From Tritrichomonas musculus (taxonomy: Eukaryota > Parabasalia > Tritrichomonadida > Tritrichomonadidae), in assembly GCA_039105265.1 (NCBI GenBank), contig JAPFFF010000054.1:186001-250000 (forward strand): a stretch of 64,000 nt of DNA. The letters are read 5' to 3'. The notes under the pieces are model-generated. The model was not told where the DNA came from. It did not search any database and saw nothing but the letters and a program-made list of their open reading frames with translations. Positions 28,181 to 37,642 of this stretch are shown here, piece after piece; position 1 is the stretch's first letter, and every line of letters starts with the position of its first letter. The position numbers and the translations under genes were made by a program.

Positions 28181-31135
28181 ATGCGTTCTCGTCCTATCCT
28201 TCAATTTGAAGTCGATATCAAGAAATTTAAGAAAGGCAAAAGAATTACAAATGGTGGGTTTGGTGTTGTTTACTCGGTAGAAGAAACCCAAACTGGACAA
28301 AAATATGCAGCCAAATTAATAGATTGTGGAGACAGCCAAGAACGATGTCAACAAGTAATTAATCGTGAAATCGATATTATGTTAACTGTCAATCATCCAA
28401 CAATTGTTCCCTTTATTGGTTATTCGAAAACAGATTTTCAAGATGAGAACAATCCTATCATATTAATGAAGCTAGCACAAAACGGTTCCCTTTTTGACAT
28501 TCTCAAGCAGATACAACAATCGACTGGGCCACAAAATTACAGCAACACTGCTCGTCAAATAATATTAATTGGAATTGCCCGAGGGATGAAATATCTTCAC
28601 GACAGAAACATCATCCACAGGGACCTAAAGCCCGGAAATATCCTTCTTGATGAAAACCTGCATCCTCTCATTACAGATTTTGGCCTTTCAAAAATGTTTG
28701 ATGTTGGTCATTCAAAAAGTCAGACCCAATTTGGCGGTACCCTGCCATACATGGCCCCAGAAGTTATCAAAGGTGACGACTATGATAGAAAGGCAGACGT
28801 TTATTCATTCGCTATCATCATGTTCGAAGTTGTGACCGATTCTACGCCTTATCCGTTGCTCGAAAGCGGAAAAATGACTGAATATGAATTCAGAAAGAAT
28901 GTATTGAAAAAGTCGTATCGTCCTGAGTTCACTTTTTCTGTTAAGCCACCGATTCGGAATTTGATTGAGCAGTGCTGGTCAAGGGACCCAAGTGACCGGC
29001 CTTCTTTCAAAGAGATTCTTGTAAAGCTCTCAAATTTTTCACTGGACGATGATGATGACTGTATCCTTGACGACGTCGAAGTGGATGAAATTAACCAGTA
29101 CATCGAGTCTATCGACGAGGTCAGTGACCCTCTAGAAGAGGCTTTGAAAAGAAATGAAATGTTGGAGATTGAAAACCAAGAATTGAAAGATGAAAATTAT
29201 TCAATGAAACAGAAAATAAGCAGCTTATTGAAAGAATTGGAATTATTAAAGAATCCTACAAAGGTTGATGATTCAAAGCCTGAATTTGAAAGTTCTGAAT
29301 CAATTTCATCTGAAGCCAAAAATACCAAAAAAATCGATCAAAAAACAATCAAAACAAAAAAAGTTGAATTTAAAAAAGTTGACTTAAAAAAAGTTGATGT
29401 TAAAACCGTCAAAGTGAAAGATTTCAATGAATCGCCTCTACAAACACAACAAGCAATCATTTCAAAATATGCTGACTTAAATTTGAATGACATAAACAAT
29501 TTGATTTCATTTTTGCTTCAGTTCGATGAACTCAAGAATCAGCGATGTTTAGAAATCTCATCAATGAATGACAACAGTGACGATGAACTTTTGAAAGACG
29601 TCATTTCAAAAAGTTTGATTGTGATTCAATCGAAAGCAACAGAATTCTTATTTAAAAATAAACCATTCAAATATTCAGAGGTAGTCAATATTTTGAAGAA
29701 TTTTGAAGTTTTTTCAATCCAAATAAATTATCCGTCACCTTCGTTCCAAGTTGTGTATGACAATGTTATTGATTTCAGGAAGATTGAGACAAACCGTCTT
29801 CATTTCATCATCACTGTCTTCATTACTGGCATTAGTGAGACAGACCAAAAGTTCCATAATGACAAAAATGTCAATTTTGTCATTTTTGACGATTCGGTTA
29901 GCTTGATTAAAGGCGAATTAAATCACGGTTCATTTGAAGGGTGTCTCAAATTGGCACGAATAACAATTCCTCCCTCGGTGAGTGAAATTGGAAGCCACTC
30001 ATTCTGTTACTGTTCATCACTGACTCGAGTTACGATTCCTTCATCGGTTAGAAAGATAAGTAGCAATGCATTCAATGGATGTTCTTCACTTTTTCAAGTG
30101 AAATTTGGTCCTTCTTCATCATTAGCGAAAATTTGTGACGGTGCCTTTAGTGGTTGTTCATCGCTCAAAGAAATATCGCTTCCAATGACTGTAACTGAAA
30201 TTGAAAGCAACGCTTTCAGCTATTGTTCGTCATTGAAAAAAATTGAACTTTTTAACATCAGTGAAATCAAAGAATTCACTTTTAGAGAATGTTCGTCATT
30301 GACTGAAGTAATCATTCCATCTTCTGTTGTTTGCATCTGTGATTCTGCCTTCTATTGCTGCACGATGCTGTCCAATGTGACGATCCCAAATTCAGTGACA
30401 ACGATAGGAAACAATTCCTTTTATTATTGTTCGTCGTTGTTGAATGTGACTCTTCCATCTTCATTGAAAGTGATCGGCAAGTGTGCCTTCGATGGCTGCT
30501 CGCTACTGGCAACAATAAAGATCCCTGATTCAGTTGCTGATTTGGGCAGCAGTGCTTTTTACGGTTGTTCATCGTTGAAAGAAATAACGATACCTTCTTC
30601 TGTTTCGAAAATTGAGAGTGTTTTCATCGGCTGCTCTTCGTTAATAAATGTGACAATTCCTTCGTCTGTGCTTGAAATTGGTAACTGGGCATTTAGTCGA
30701 TGTTCTTCTCTGAAAGAAATTCAAATACCTTCATCTGTCAACGTGATTGGTCAGTATGCTTTCGATGGTTGTTCGTCACTGGTGAAAATAAACATTCCTT
30801 CTTCCGTGGCTGAAATTGGATACAGTACATTTAGTGGCTGTTCCTCTTTGAAAGAAATATCTATTCCTTCTTCTGTAACTAAAATTGGCGAATACACCTT
30901 TTATGATTGTTCTTCTTTGGAAAAAATTGTGATTCCTCCTTCTGTGACTCAAATTGGCGAATACGCATTCTGTGAATGTTCTTCTTTGAACCAAATAAAC
31001 ATTCCTCCCTCTGTAACTGAAATTGGTGAGAATGCTTTCTTTAAATGCTCTTCATTGGTGCAAATATCAATCCCGTCTTCTTTGAAGGTTGATGATATTG
31101 GACTCGGTTCTAATGTTAAATTATTGTTTAAATAA
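28181..31135 (+). CDS. Protein kinase fused to C-terminal LRR_5 (BspA-type) array
   Basis: 984 residues. Kinase domain at about 15-275 with all key residues: glycine loop NGGFGVV (24-30), Lys45, Glu63 of helix C, HRDLKPGN with Asp147 and Asn153, DFG 166-168 and MAPE 191-194. It resembles the TKL/receptor-interacting style of Ser/Thr kinases. Residues 300-365 are acidic and then coiled coil; 380-410 is a Lys/Val repeat (KKVEFKKVDLKKVDVKTVKV). About 430-555 is a helical segment I do not recognise. About 563-975 holds some 17 LRR_5 units (IPSSVTEIGxxAFxxCSSLxxI), so uniform that the DNA must have been homogenised by duplication or conversion. There is no signal peptide or membrane helix, so it is a cytosolic kinase with an LRR recognition end. 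The stop lies within TAAA. Confidence 0.92.
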   Translation: MRSRPILQFEVDIKKFKKGKRITNGGFGVVYSVEETQTGQKYAAKLIDCGDSQERCQQVINREIDIMLTVNHPTIVPFIGYSKTDFQDENNPIILMKLAQNGSLFDILKQIQQSTGPQNYSNTARQIILIGIARGMKYLHDRNIIHRDLKPGNILLDENLHPLITDFGLSKMFDVGHSKSQTQFGGTLPYMAPEVIKGDDYDRKADVYSFAIIMFEVVTDSTPYPLLESGKMTEYEFRKNVLKKSYRPEFTFSVKPPIRNLIEQCWSRDPSDRPSFKEILVKLSNFSLDDDDDCILDDVEVDEINQYIESIDEVSDPLEEALKRNEMLEIENQELKDENYSMKQKISSLLKELELLKNPTKVDDSKPEFESSESISSEAKNTKKIDQKTIKTKKVEFKKVDLKKVDVKTVKVKDFNESPLQTQQAIISKYADLNLNDINNLISFLLQFDELKNQRCLEISSMNDNSDDELLKDVISKSLIVIQSKATEFLFKNKPFKYSEVVNILKNFEVFSIQINYPSPSFQVVYDNVIDFRKIETNRLHFIITVFITGISETDQKFHNDKNVNFVIFDDSVSLIKGELNHGSFEGCLKLARITIPPSVSEIGSHSFCYCSSLTRVTIPSSVRKISSNAFNGCSSLFQVKFGPSSSLAKICDGAFSGCSSLKEISLPMTVTEIESNAFSYCSSLKKIELFNISEIKEFTFRECSSLTEVIIPSSVVCICDSAFYCCTMLSNVTIPNSVTTIGNNSFYYCSSLLNVTLPSSLKVIGKCAFDGCSLLATIKIPDSVADLGSSAFYGCSSLKEITIPSSVSKIESVFIGCSSLINVTIPSSVLEIGNWAFSRCSSLKEIQIPSSVNVIGQYAFDGCSSLVKINIPSSVAEIGYSTFSGCSSLKEISIPSSVTKIGEYTFYDCSSLEKIVIPPSVTQIGEYAFCECSSLNQINIPPSVTEIGENAFFKCSSLVQISIPSSLKVDDIGLGSNVKLLFK

Positions 31136-31608
31136 AAATTATCATTTGTTTCAAATGTTTTTTGTACTTTATTGTTATATTAAGAGTATCTTCTTGCTAC
31201 ATTTAAAATTAGCATTAGTTTTTAGTAAAAAAAAAGTTTCAAGAATTGATATTTAAATATCAATTTTCTCAATGAAATTATATAATAATAATAAAAATAT
31301 GGATATAATTTAGTATATGTTTCATTAAGTTTATTTTCATATTATTGGAATTGAATTTAGAAAAATAATATGAGCAATTTGGAAAAAATAATTAATAATT
31401 TAATGAAAATTAGTTATTTATAATCTCTTTTACTGTATTTGACAATATTTTTACCAGCTTATAAAGAAAAGTTCCTAACATATTAAAATTAAATAATCGA
31501 AATTTTATGAATAACCACAAAAAAAAAGAATTGATTGTAAAAATAAAATGTTAGAATAAAATAATATTTATTATTTCTAATTTTTAAATTATTGAATGTA
31601 ATTACATT
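31136..31608. other. Convergent AT-rich spacer
   Basis: Between the kinase-LRR_5 gene and the beta-helix RING gene. No gene, RNA or element seen. Confidence 0.5.
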
Positions 31609-33324
31609 TTAGAGATCTGTCATGACAACTTTAAAAGTAGCAGGTTCTGTTCTGCAAATCGGGCAATTTTTGTTTTTATTGAACCACTGTTCTAAGCAGT
31701 GATGGCAAATTCCCATGTGTCCGCAAGGTGCCACAATTGAGTCTGCAGGCTCGTTGAAGCAAATAACGCACATATCGTCACTTGCTGTAGCAAAGCCGCC
31801 TGTCACTTTTGTGATAGGGAATCTACAAAGAGGACAAGTTTCTCCGTTATTAAAAGCTTTTTCAGCACACTCTTTACAATATACTTTATGGCCACAATCA
31901 AGTAAGAAACAATTTCGTGGGTTTTTATTGCATTTGATGCATAATTTATTGCAATCAACGTAATCTTCATCAAGTTGAATTGATTCTGTTTGCCTCGATG
32001 GATCATTAGTAACGCCTGGAAAATTGCCATTATCTGATAGGAAATACATATTCGCGGTTTGGCTATCTTTTTGATTTGGACAATTTTGTATTTTATTAGA
32101 AATAAAATCACCACCACCTTTATAAAGTAGCTTAACCATTGCTTTGCCAACATCAGAAATGGTGTTATTTTTGGCTTTCATATATCCCGAGGTGTATACA
32201 AGAAAGCCGTATTCTTTCATATTTATAATATTGTTTTCGATGATATAAACTTTAGATTTGTTATATGATTCAACAGCTGCTATTTTGCAATCTTTAATAT
32301 CATTATATTTGATAACGCACTTTTTTGTGTCAGAAACAGAAATTCCGCATTCATTAATATTTGAAATATCTGATTTTAATATTTTTACGCTTTTCGCCCC
32401 ACGAGCGCATATTCCACTGTATCCTATATTTGATATTTTGTTTTTAATTAATTTTGCTTTGGATTTCATTAAAATAGCAATTCCTGGATATTGGTTATCG
32501 CAAATTTCATTTTTATAAGCCTTGACTTCTGAATTGCCACTAACATAGATTCCATTACCGCCAATCTTTTTTATAATGTTTCGATGAGCAACGCCAACTG
32601 AATCGTCCATGATAGAAATAGCTGATCCACTAACGTCAGAAATCTTATTTTTGCAAACAACAAATGATTTAACAGTATTTATTGAGATTCCATTTTGAGC
32701 TATATTTTGGATTACGTTATTTTCTAAAACACAGTTTGAATTGGAAACAAAAATAGATGGATATTCTGTATCACTAATTGTACAATTACGAACTTCAATG
32801 TAAGAATCATTAGATGTATAAATTCCATTTGCTTTTGAATGATGAATGTTTGATTCTTTTAGATAAAGGTTTGAATTGGTGTTGCATACGATAAGTGTTT
32901 CTTCCAATTGACTAACAGAAATATTATCAGCGTTAACTGTGGAGTTCGATGTAATATAAATACCAGGAATAGATTCAATACCAGAAATATTAATATGGCT
33001 TAAAAAAACTGATTTGCTATTCGAAATACAAAGAGCTCCATCTAATTTATCTGACTTTCTAACAACGCAATTTGTCATTTGAAAATTGTCTGATTCTGAA
33101 GCATGTATACTAGTCTCAAAAGTAATGCCATTTAAGGAAACTAGTTCAGATGATATTTCAAATATTTCACATATGATAACGGTATCGCAGTTTGAAGAAA
33201 TTTTGCATGGAGATTTGATTTGGTAGGTACCTTCTATTTCGTATTTAGAACTGGTGAGTATAATTGTTTCACCTTCTTTAACGGAATTTGAGTCATTTAA
33301 ATTGTCCAGAAAATTGACATTCAT
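31609..33324 (-). CDS. Right-handed beta-helix protein with two C-terminal RING fingers
   Basis: From the first ATG at 33324 the protein is 571 residues (the frame is open slightly upstream). Residues 1-430 are parallel beta-helix repeats of about 23 residues, rich in Asn/Ile/Ser (NIISGxxxxGIYVSxNSxVxxxxNxI), like the pectate-lyase/carbohydrate-binding helix of SHCBP1 and FBXO10/11. Residues 456-500 are a RING of C3HC4 type (CIKC, LDCGHKVYCKEC, CPLC) and 518-560 a second one (CVIC, APCGHMGICHHC, CPIC). RING fingers recruit ubiquitin-loaded E2 enzymes, so this is a probable E3 ligase whose substrate arm is the beta-helix. There is no signal peptide, consistent with cytosolic action. The two tandem RINGs behind a beta-helix are unusual. 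Confidence 0.88.
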   Translation of the reverse strand: MNVNFLDNLNDSNSVKEGETIILTSSKYEIEGTYQIKSPCKISSNCDTVIICEIFEISSELVSLNGITFETSIHASESDNFQMTNCVVRKSDKLDGALCISNSKSVFLSHINISGIESIPGIYITSNSTVNADNISVSQLEETLIVCNTNSNLYLKESNIHHSKANGIYTSNDSYIEVRNCTISDTEYPSIFVSNSNCVLENNVIQNIAQNGISINTVKSFVVCKNKISDVSGSAISIMDDSVGVAHRNIIKKIGGNGIYVSGNSEVKAYKNEICDNQYPGIAILMKSKAKLIKNKISNIGYSGICARGAKSVKILKSDISNINECGISVSDTKKCVIKYNDIKDCKIAAVESYNKSKVYIIENNIINMKEYGFLVYTSGYMKAKNNTISDVGKAMVKLLYKGGGDFISNKIQNCPNQKDSQTANMYFLSDNGNFPGVTNDPSRQTESIQLDEDYVDCNKLCIKCNKNPRNCFLLDCGHKVYCKECAEKAFNNGETCPLCRFPITKVTGGFATASDDMCVICFNEPADSIVAPCGHMGICHHCLEQWFNKNKNCPICRTEPATFKVVMTDL

Positions 33325-34000
33325 TTGCAAATGGAAATTTATAAAATTTTTAAATAACGATGCAATTTCTCAGAATTAAGGGGCTAGTTTTTCATTCACT
33401 TATTTGAATTTTTTCTTTTCTTAATTGTATTAAGCTTCATTCAAAAATTCATGATCAAAATCCCAAATTTGTATTTCTTTGTATTCAAGTTTTTGTTATT
33501 ATTATTATCTGCATCATTTGGGAAATCTAGCCCAATTGTAGCCTAAAAAAATTTAAATGAAATATTAGATTTTAAGCAGCATCAAAAGTAACTTTTTGAA
33601 TAGTGCTTTTTAATATAAATATCTTATTAAAATAAAGATAAAATAAAATAAATATATAAATTTTAAATTTAATATAATATGTTTAGCATCATTTTATTTA
33701 TAAAACATCTAGTCACGCATTATTGGTTGAACAAACCAAGAAGAATGAAAAGAACAGGGATGGTCAATGTTGAAAAAATTGATTAACGGCGTCACTTTTT
33801 TGGTGGCTCGTTGTCAGCGTTAACTTCGTTATTTCAACGTCAACGATCAACGATAAGTGTTTCGTTGAAATTGATCGTCCAAAAATATGGCACTTTTTTA
33901 TTTCTATCGTCGTTGATTTAAAACTAAATTATCATTTCTGTAACATATATATTTGGTATTTATATGGATATGATATTTACTAATTTTTTCAAAATATCTG
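33325..34000. other. Intergenic region leading into the atypical island
   Basis: 33325-33700 is ordinary AT-rich flank with a possible Rab GTPase remnant (listed separately). TAACGA occurs at 33355-33360 upstream of the RING gene. From about 33700 the composition changes: longer stretches without homopolymers and many TCGTTGA/TCAACGA words in both orientations at 33775-33875, forming short imperfect foldbacks. Confidence 0.5.
33420..33546 (-). pseudogene. Possible Rab-type small GTPase fragment
   Basis: On the reverse strand two short pieces in different frames, TIGLDF and EYKEIQIWDF, lie in the order and roughly the spacing of the switch I (TIGxDF) and beta-3 (xLQIWDTAG) motifs of Rab GTPases. 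No P-loop or NKxD motif is near, and the expected AGQE after WD is absent. If real it is a small degraded fragment; chance similarity is possible. Confidence 0.25.
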
Positions 34001-34009
34001 CACCACTAT

Positions 34010-34580
34010 ATGGTTCAGCAGATTCATTGTCAGCAAAAATCATAAAATTTACAGAATCAGGTGAAGCGAAATCATTTAAGTGATCATCCCAACATGTTTT
34101 ACTCATATCATTTCATGCTCTATCATGCAGCTTATTTGAGTATCTCTCATATCGATTGTTTGGTATTGAGTATTTCCTCTTCTTTATATACTCTCTTTAT
34201 GGAACATATAAATGTACATCCGAATATCTATTACGTAATAGATTTCTACCTAGAAATTGTTTAAAACTGGAAACATGTATAGATAAATAATTCTCTTCAA
34301 GGGACAAAACATTCTGAATAGATGACGAAGATATAATTACATCAACATCTTCTTAGAATAATCAATCTTCATTCAATATTTTACACCCTTTCTTGTCTTC
34401 GATCTTAATCAGCACCTTATCATAATTCATTTTCTTTTTATCAAACAAGCCAACTATCTCATCTTGTTGTTTAGTGGCATCTAGTAACAACTTACCAATA
34501 TTGATGGTATTGATGATTAAAGTGCCATTAACAACTTATCGAACTCCTTGCTAATCTCAAATAAACTTATGTGTTGCAGT
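34010..34580 (-). mobile_element. Decayed copy A of an SF2-helicase element (fossil)
   Basis: Long stretches align by eye with copy B at 34780-36330 in the same orientation; for example the region around 34090-34350 matches 35020-35300, and 34530-34580 matches 35610-35660. It is shortened internally and heavily decayed (many breaks), so it is the older of the two copies. See copy B for the family. Confidence 0.6.
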
Positions 34581-34594
34581 ATCAAGAGTGCTTT

Positions 34595-34727
34595 ATGTCG
34601 GAAACGGTATTTCCAGTATTGGATTTACGTACAAAACTCGTTAAAAGTAGTTAAAATGGTATTCGAATATATACTCGTAAATGTTAATGCAAAGGAATTT
34701 GTTAAAGTATTTCATAGTTTCCGACAT
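34595..34727. repeat. Short foldback between the two helicase copies
   Basis: ATGTCGGAAAC at 34595-34605 is exactly complemented by GTTTCCGACAT at 34717-34727, enclosing about 110 bp that match neither helicase copy. It may be a small insertion or a remnant of the element's end. Confidence 0.5.
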
Positions 34728-34774
34728 TGTCGAGTATTATTCAAAAATATATGTGTGTATGATCAGTTTTCCGT

Positions 34775-36440
34775 GCCGATTTAGTACCTAGCACGAATTC
34801 GTGAAGTACTAACATATGATTCGATAGGTTTATCTATATATTTAAATGATCGCGAATTTGGATAGTAATATCTGGATTTATATGCATCATTCTGTTCTTC
34901 TTCATTCTGCTTTCGTATAAGTTCATCATTCTCTTCGAGAACTTCACTTTGTGAATCGTCATCAGCAGCAGATTTACCGAATCGTACACGACCAAACTCA
35001 TATAATGCGACATTCCAACCTGTTTTACTCATACAATTCCATGCTCTATCACGCAGTTCATTTAAATATCTCTCATATCTGTTGTTCGGTATCGATTACT
35101 TTCTCTTGTTCAAATGCTTTCCATATCGAACATATACATATACATTCGAGTTTCGATTTTGGTTTCGACCTAGAAACTGTTTAACACTGGACACAGTATC
35201 GATATATGTTTGGACGAATACAGATAGAATATTCTCTTTAATGGACTGTCCATTCTGGATAGATGAGGTAGATATAATAACATCAACGTCTTCGTCGAAC
35301 AAACCATCTTCATTCAACTTAACCTCTTTGTTATCACCTGTATATAAAGCAACTTTGTATCTATATTTCAACATCTCTTTCAATAGCTTACACTGTTTCT
35401 TATCCTCGATCTTAATTAATACTTTATAGTATTTCATTCGCTTTGTATCGATTAAGTTAACTATTGCAGCTCGTTGTTCATCAGCATCTGGTATCAACTT
35501 ATTAACATATATATTTCGATTGTATCTCTTATCGATACATGGATTAACGATTATGTAATCTCTAAAGCAAGCGAAGTGCTTAATATCATCAGCAGTAGCA
35601 CTTATTAACGCAACCTTATCGAACTCTTTAGTAATCTCTATCAATCCAATATGTTGTAGTAACATATGTGCTTCGTCAATCACTAGAAAATAATCTAATC
35701 GTTGTTCGTTCATATAGTATTCTTCAATTAGATCACCTAAGCACTTCGAAGCTGTGTTGTATATAATAATAATCACATTAACTTCATTGTGTACAGCTTT
35801 GTGAAACTCTTTAAACGCATTATCGTTAACACATAATCGAATGAAATTAACATCCATATCACTCAACTTGGTATAGAACTCTGTGGCTATATTCACTGTT
35901 GGAACTATTACAATAAACCTCTCTGTACTATGTGATGCAATCCATTTACGAATCGCTGTCGATTTACCAGAACCGATTGGCGCTTCACAGATGAACTTTT
36001 TGGTCCTGATTTGTTTAGCGATCTTACATAAATCATACTTATCATGATTCATACAATAATAATAATCATCATAATCCATATATTCGATTACATCGCCATT
36101 CTCATCATAACGTTCTATAATATCATCAACACAAAGTTTATGTTCACCTCTAGTTAGATGTTTAATCGTTGTTTCATCATCTAATGGTTTGTTGTTATCG
36201 AAGTAACCTTCACACAGTATAGTGTATAATCGTTCAGGGATCTCATCAAACATCTGCCATCGAATATATGACGGATCTTGGACTTCTTCTGGTGCTGGTA
36301 TTGGTTCAACTTGTTGTTTCAATGGATCATCGTCATCACGGAAATCAAATCAACTCGTAATTTTTATTCCCTCATGTACGCGTTCGTATAACATAGTGTT
36401 CAGTGTCATTGGTTTCATTCAGATAAAATTTTCATTTAAT
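34775..36440 (-). mobile_element. Copy B of an SF2 DEAH-type helicase, virus- or transposon-derived (fossil)
   Basis: The reverse strand encodes a superfamily 2 helicase core: Walker A APIGSGKST, DEAH box VIDEAH, motif III ISATA and a motif VI-like QFLGRNQNRN, in the usual order over about 400 residues. The APxGSGKS style with short inter-motif spacing resembles the replication-origin-binding-protein helicases of large DNA viruses and related mobile elements; the family assignment is inference. Its base and codon composition (fewer homopolymers, more CG dinucleotides) differs from flanking genes. No integrase, polymerase or capsid gene is visible here. The copy is better preserved than copy A but looks broken (about one to three breaks). 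Confidence 0.6.
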
Positions 36441-36538
36441 TCACATATCAAACCCATTGTTAATACATTTAGTCATTCATTTATTCTTCATCATTATCTG
36501 TCACTATTAGTTCTACTTTATTGGACACAATCTCGATA

Positions 36539-36667
36539 ATGTCATATATGAGTATTGTTATGGAAATGTTTGGAAACGGTTTCATATTAATACAGCCGGT
36601 TTCGCCTATTATAATAGTTTATTTAGCCATTATTATAGGTTATCGCTATTTGAATTGTCATATATAG
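36539..36667 (+). other. Small hydrophobic ORF in the island
   Basis: 42 codons from ATG to TAG, encoding a peptide with one hydrophobic segment (FILIQPVSPIIIVYLAIIIG). Membrane-spanning if translated. It sits in the atypical island just beyond the helicase fossil. No homology recognised; may be chance. Confidence 0.2.
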
Positions 36668-37642
36668 ACATATATCTATAGTACTGCGCCACAAATAGCA
36701 CTAAATCAAATACAAAACAGCTGATTTTTGGGGGGATTTCGTCAATTAAATTAGCTGTCACGCGACTGTGGCAGTTATATATAAGTTCCATCAGGCAATT
36801 ATTAATATAAAAATAGTCAACATTGTTTTAGATATAAAGTTAGCTTATATTTTTTGACCCCAAAAATAATGGAAAACTCTGAGGTGGTCCAGAACATAGG
36901 ATAAATGGGTGTTAACAGCTAGTTGACGACTTTGTTCCCAAGTAGTGGGCTCTGGGAGCTAGCTGGGAGCTATCGATGGCTGTTGAGAGCCTGATGGAAC
37001 GTAGTTAAGGACGAGCGGAGCTGTTTACAACGTAGCCCTCCTTAACAGTACTAACTTTATTCACCTCAATTTAAGTCAGACACAATATTTTTTTTTATAT
37101 GATTTTGTTGAGGAAATAATTTAAATTTTTATACAAGATAAACTTATTTGACTAATGATTTAAACTGAACAATATTACCCAAAGATAATGCAAAATTAGG
37201 TGAAATAGTCAATTGAATAGTTTTCATTTTTTTTTAAAAATATAAATTTTCAAGTTATCTTTGATGATTATGCTTTCATATTAATTTTAATAATCATTAA
37301 GATATATATATATATTAATTTATGAATAAATTTTAATTTATAGCTAAATTATTGTATAAATAATTTTTTTTGATCAAGTTTTTTTTATTTAAAATTTATT
37401 ATTTAAATATATAAAGATATAAAATAGCTAAATTAAATACTTTTACAGCAATTATACAGTTAAAATATGACATAATACAATTTGAATTTTCATAACCGAT
37501 AAATAGAAATATCTAATAAAAGTTCAGAAACAGAATATAAATTTATCTTAATTTTTTTTGGCCGTTTGGTCGGATCACTCAATTTTGAGAACTTTTTGAA
37601 CGAATTTTGATGTTATATGTTTAACAAATTAAAAATCGTACA
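36668..37642. other. Right part of the atypical island and IBD-gene upstream region
   Basis: 36668-37080 continues the GC-richer island, with the foldback block listed separately. From about 37085 the sequence returns to ordinary AT-rich flank. An ACTTTTTGA word lies about 50 bp before the 37643 ATG. No protein gene seen. Confidence 0.5.
36785..37046. repeat. Nested inverted repeats, candidate structured RNA or element terminus
   Basis: GTTCCATCAGGC at 36785-36796 is exactly complemented at 36989-37000. Inside the right half, GGCTCT (36948-36953) pairs with AGAGCC (36986-36991) around a duplicated CTGGGAGCTA. Just beyond, GTTAAGGA (37004-37011) pairs with TCCTTAAC (37039-37046). The block is far richer in G and C than its surroundings. 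No tRNA, rRNA, snRNA or SRP motif is recognised. Confidence 0.5.

Noticed and set aside
31715-32518. ORFs antisense and alternative to the beta-helix RING gene
   Set aside because: The true frame has full Cys/His patterns for two RINGs; the others are shadows.
34061-35429. Plus-strand ORFs (MKRNHLSDHPN, MNRHQQQIYRI and similar) as a separate gene family
   Set aside because: They resemble each other only because both lie opposite the two helicase copies; the reverse-strand reading carries the helicase motifs.
36222-36539. 105-codon + strand ORF in the island
   Set aside because: It is antisense to the helicase fossil region and of low complexity (Ser-rich), with no recognisable feature.
36860-37060. 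SRP RNA or a spliceosomal snRNA
   Set aside because: A CTGTTTAC word resembles part of bacterial SRP RNA but the conserved GGTCAGG and GGAAGGAAGCAGC elements are absent; no U1, U2, U4 or U6 signature.
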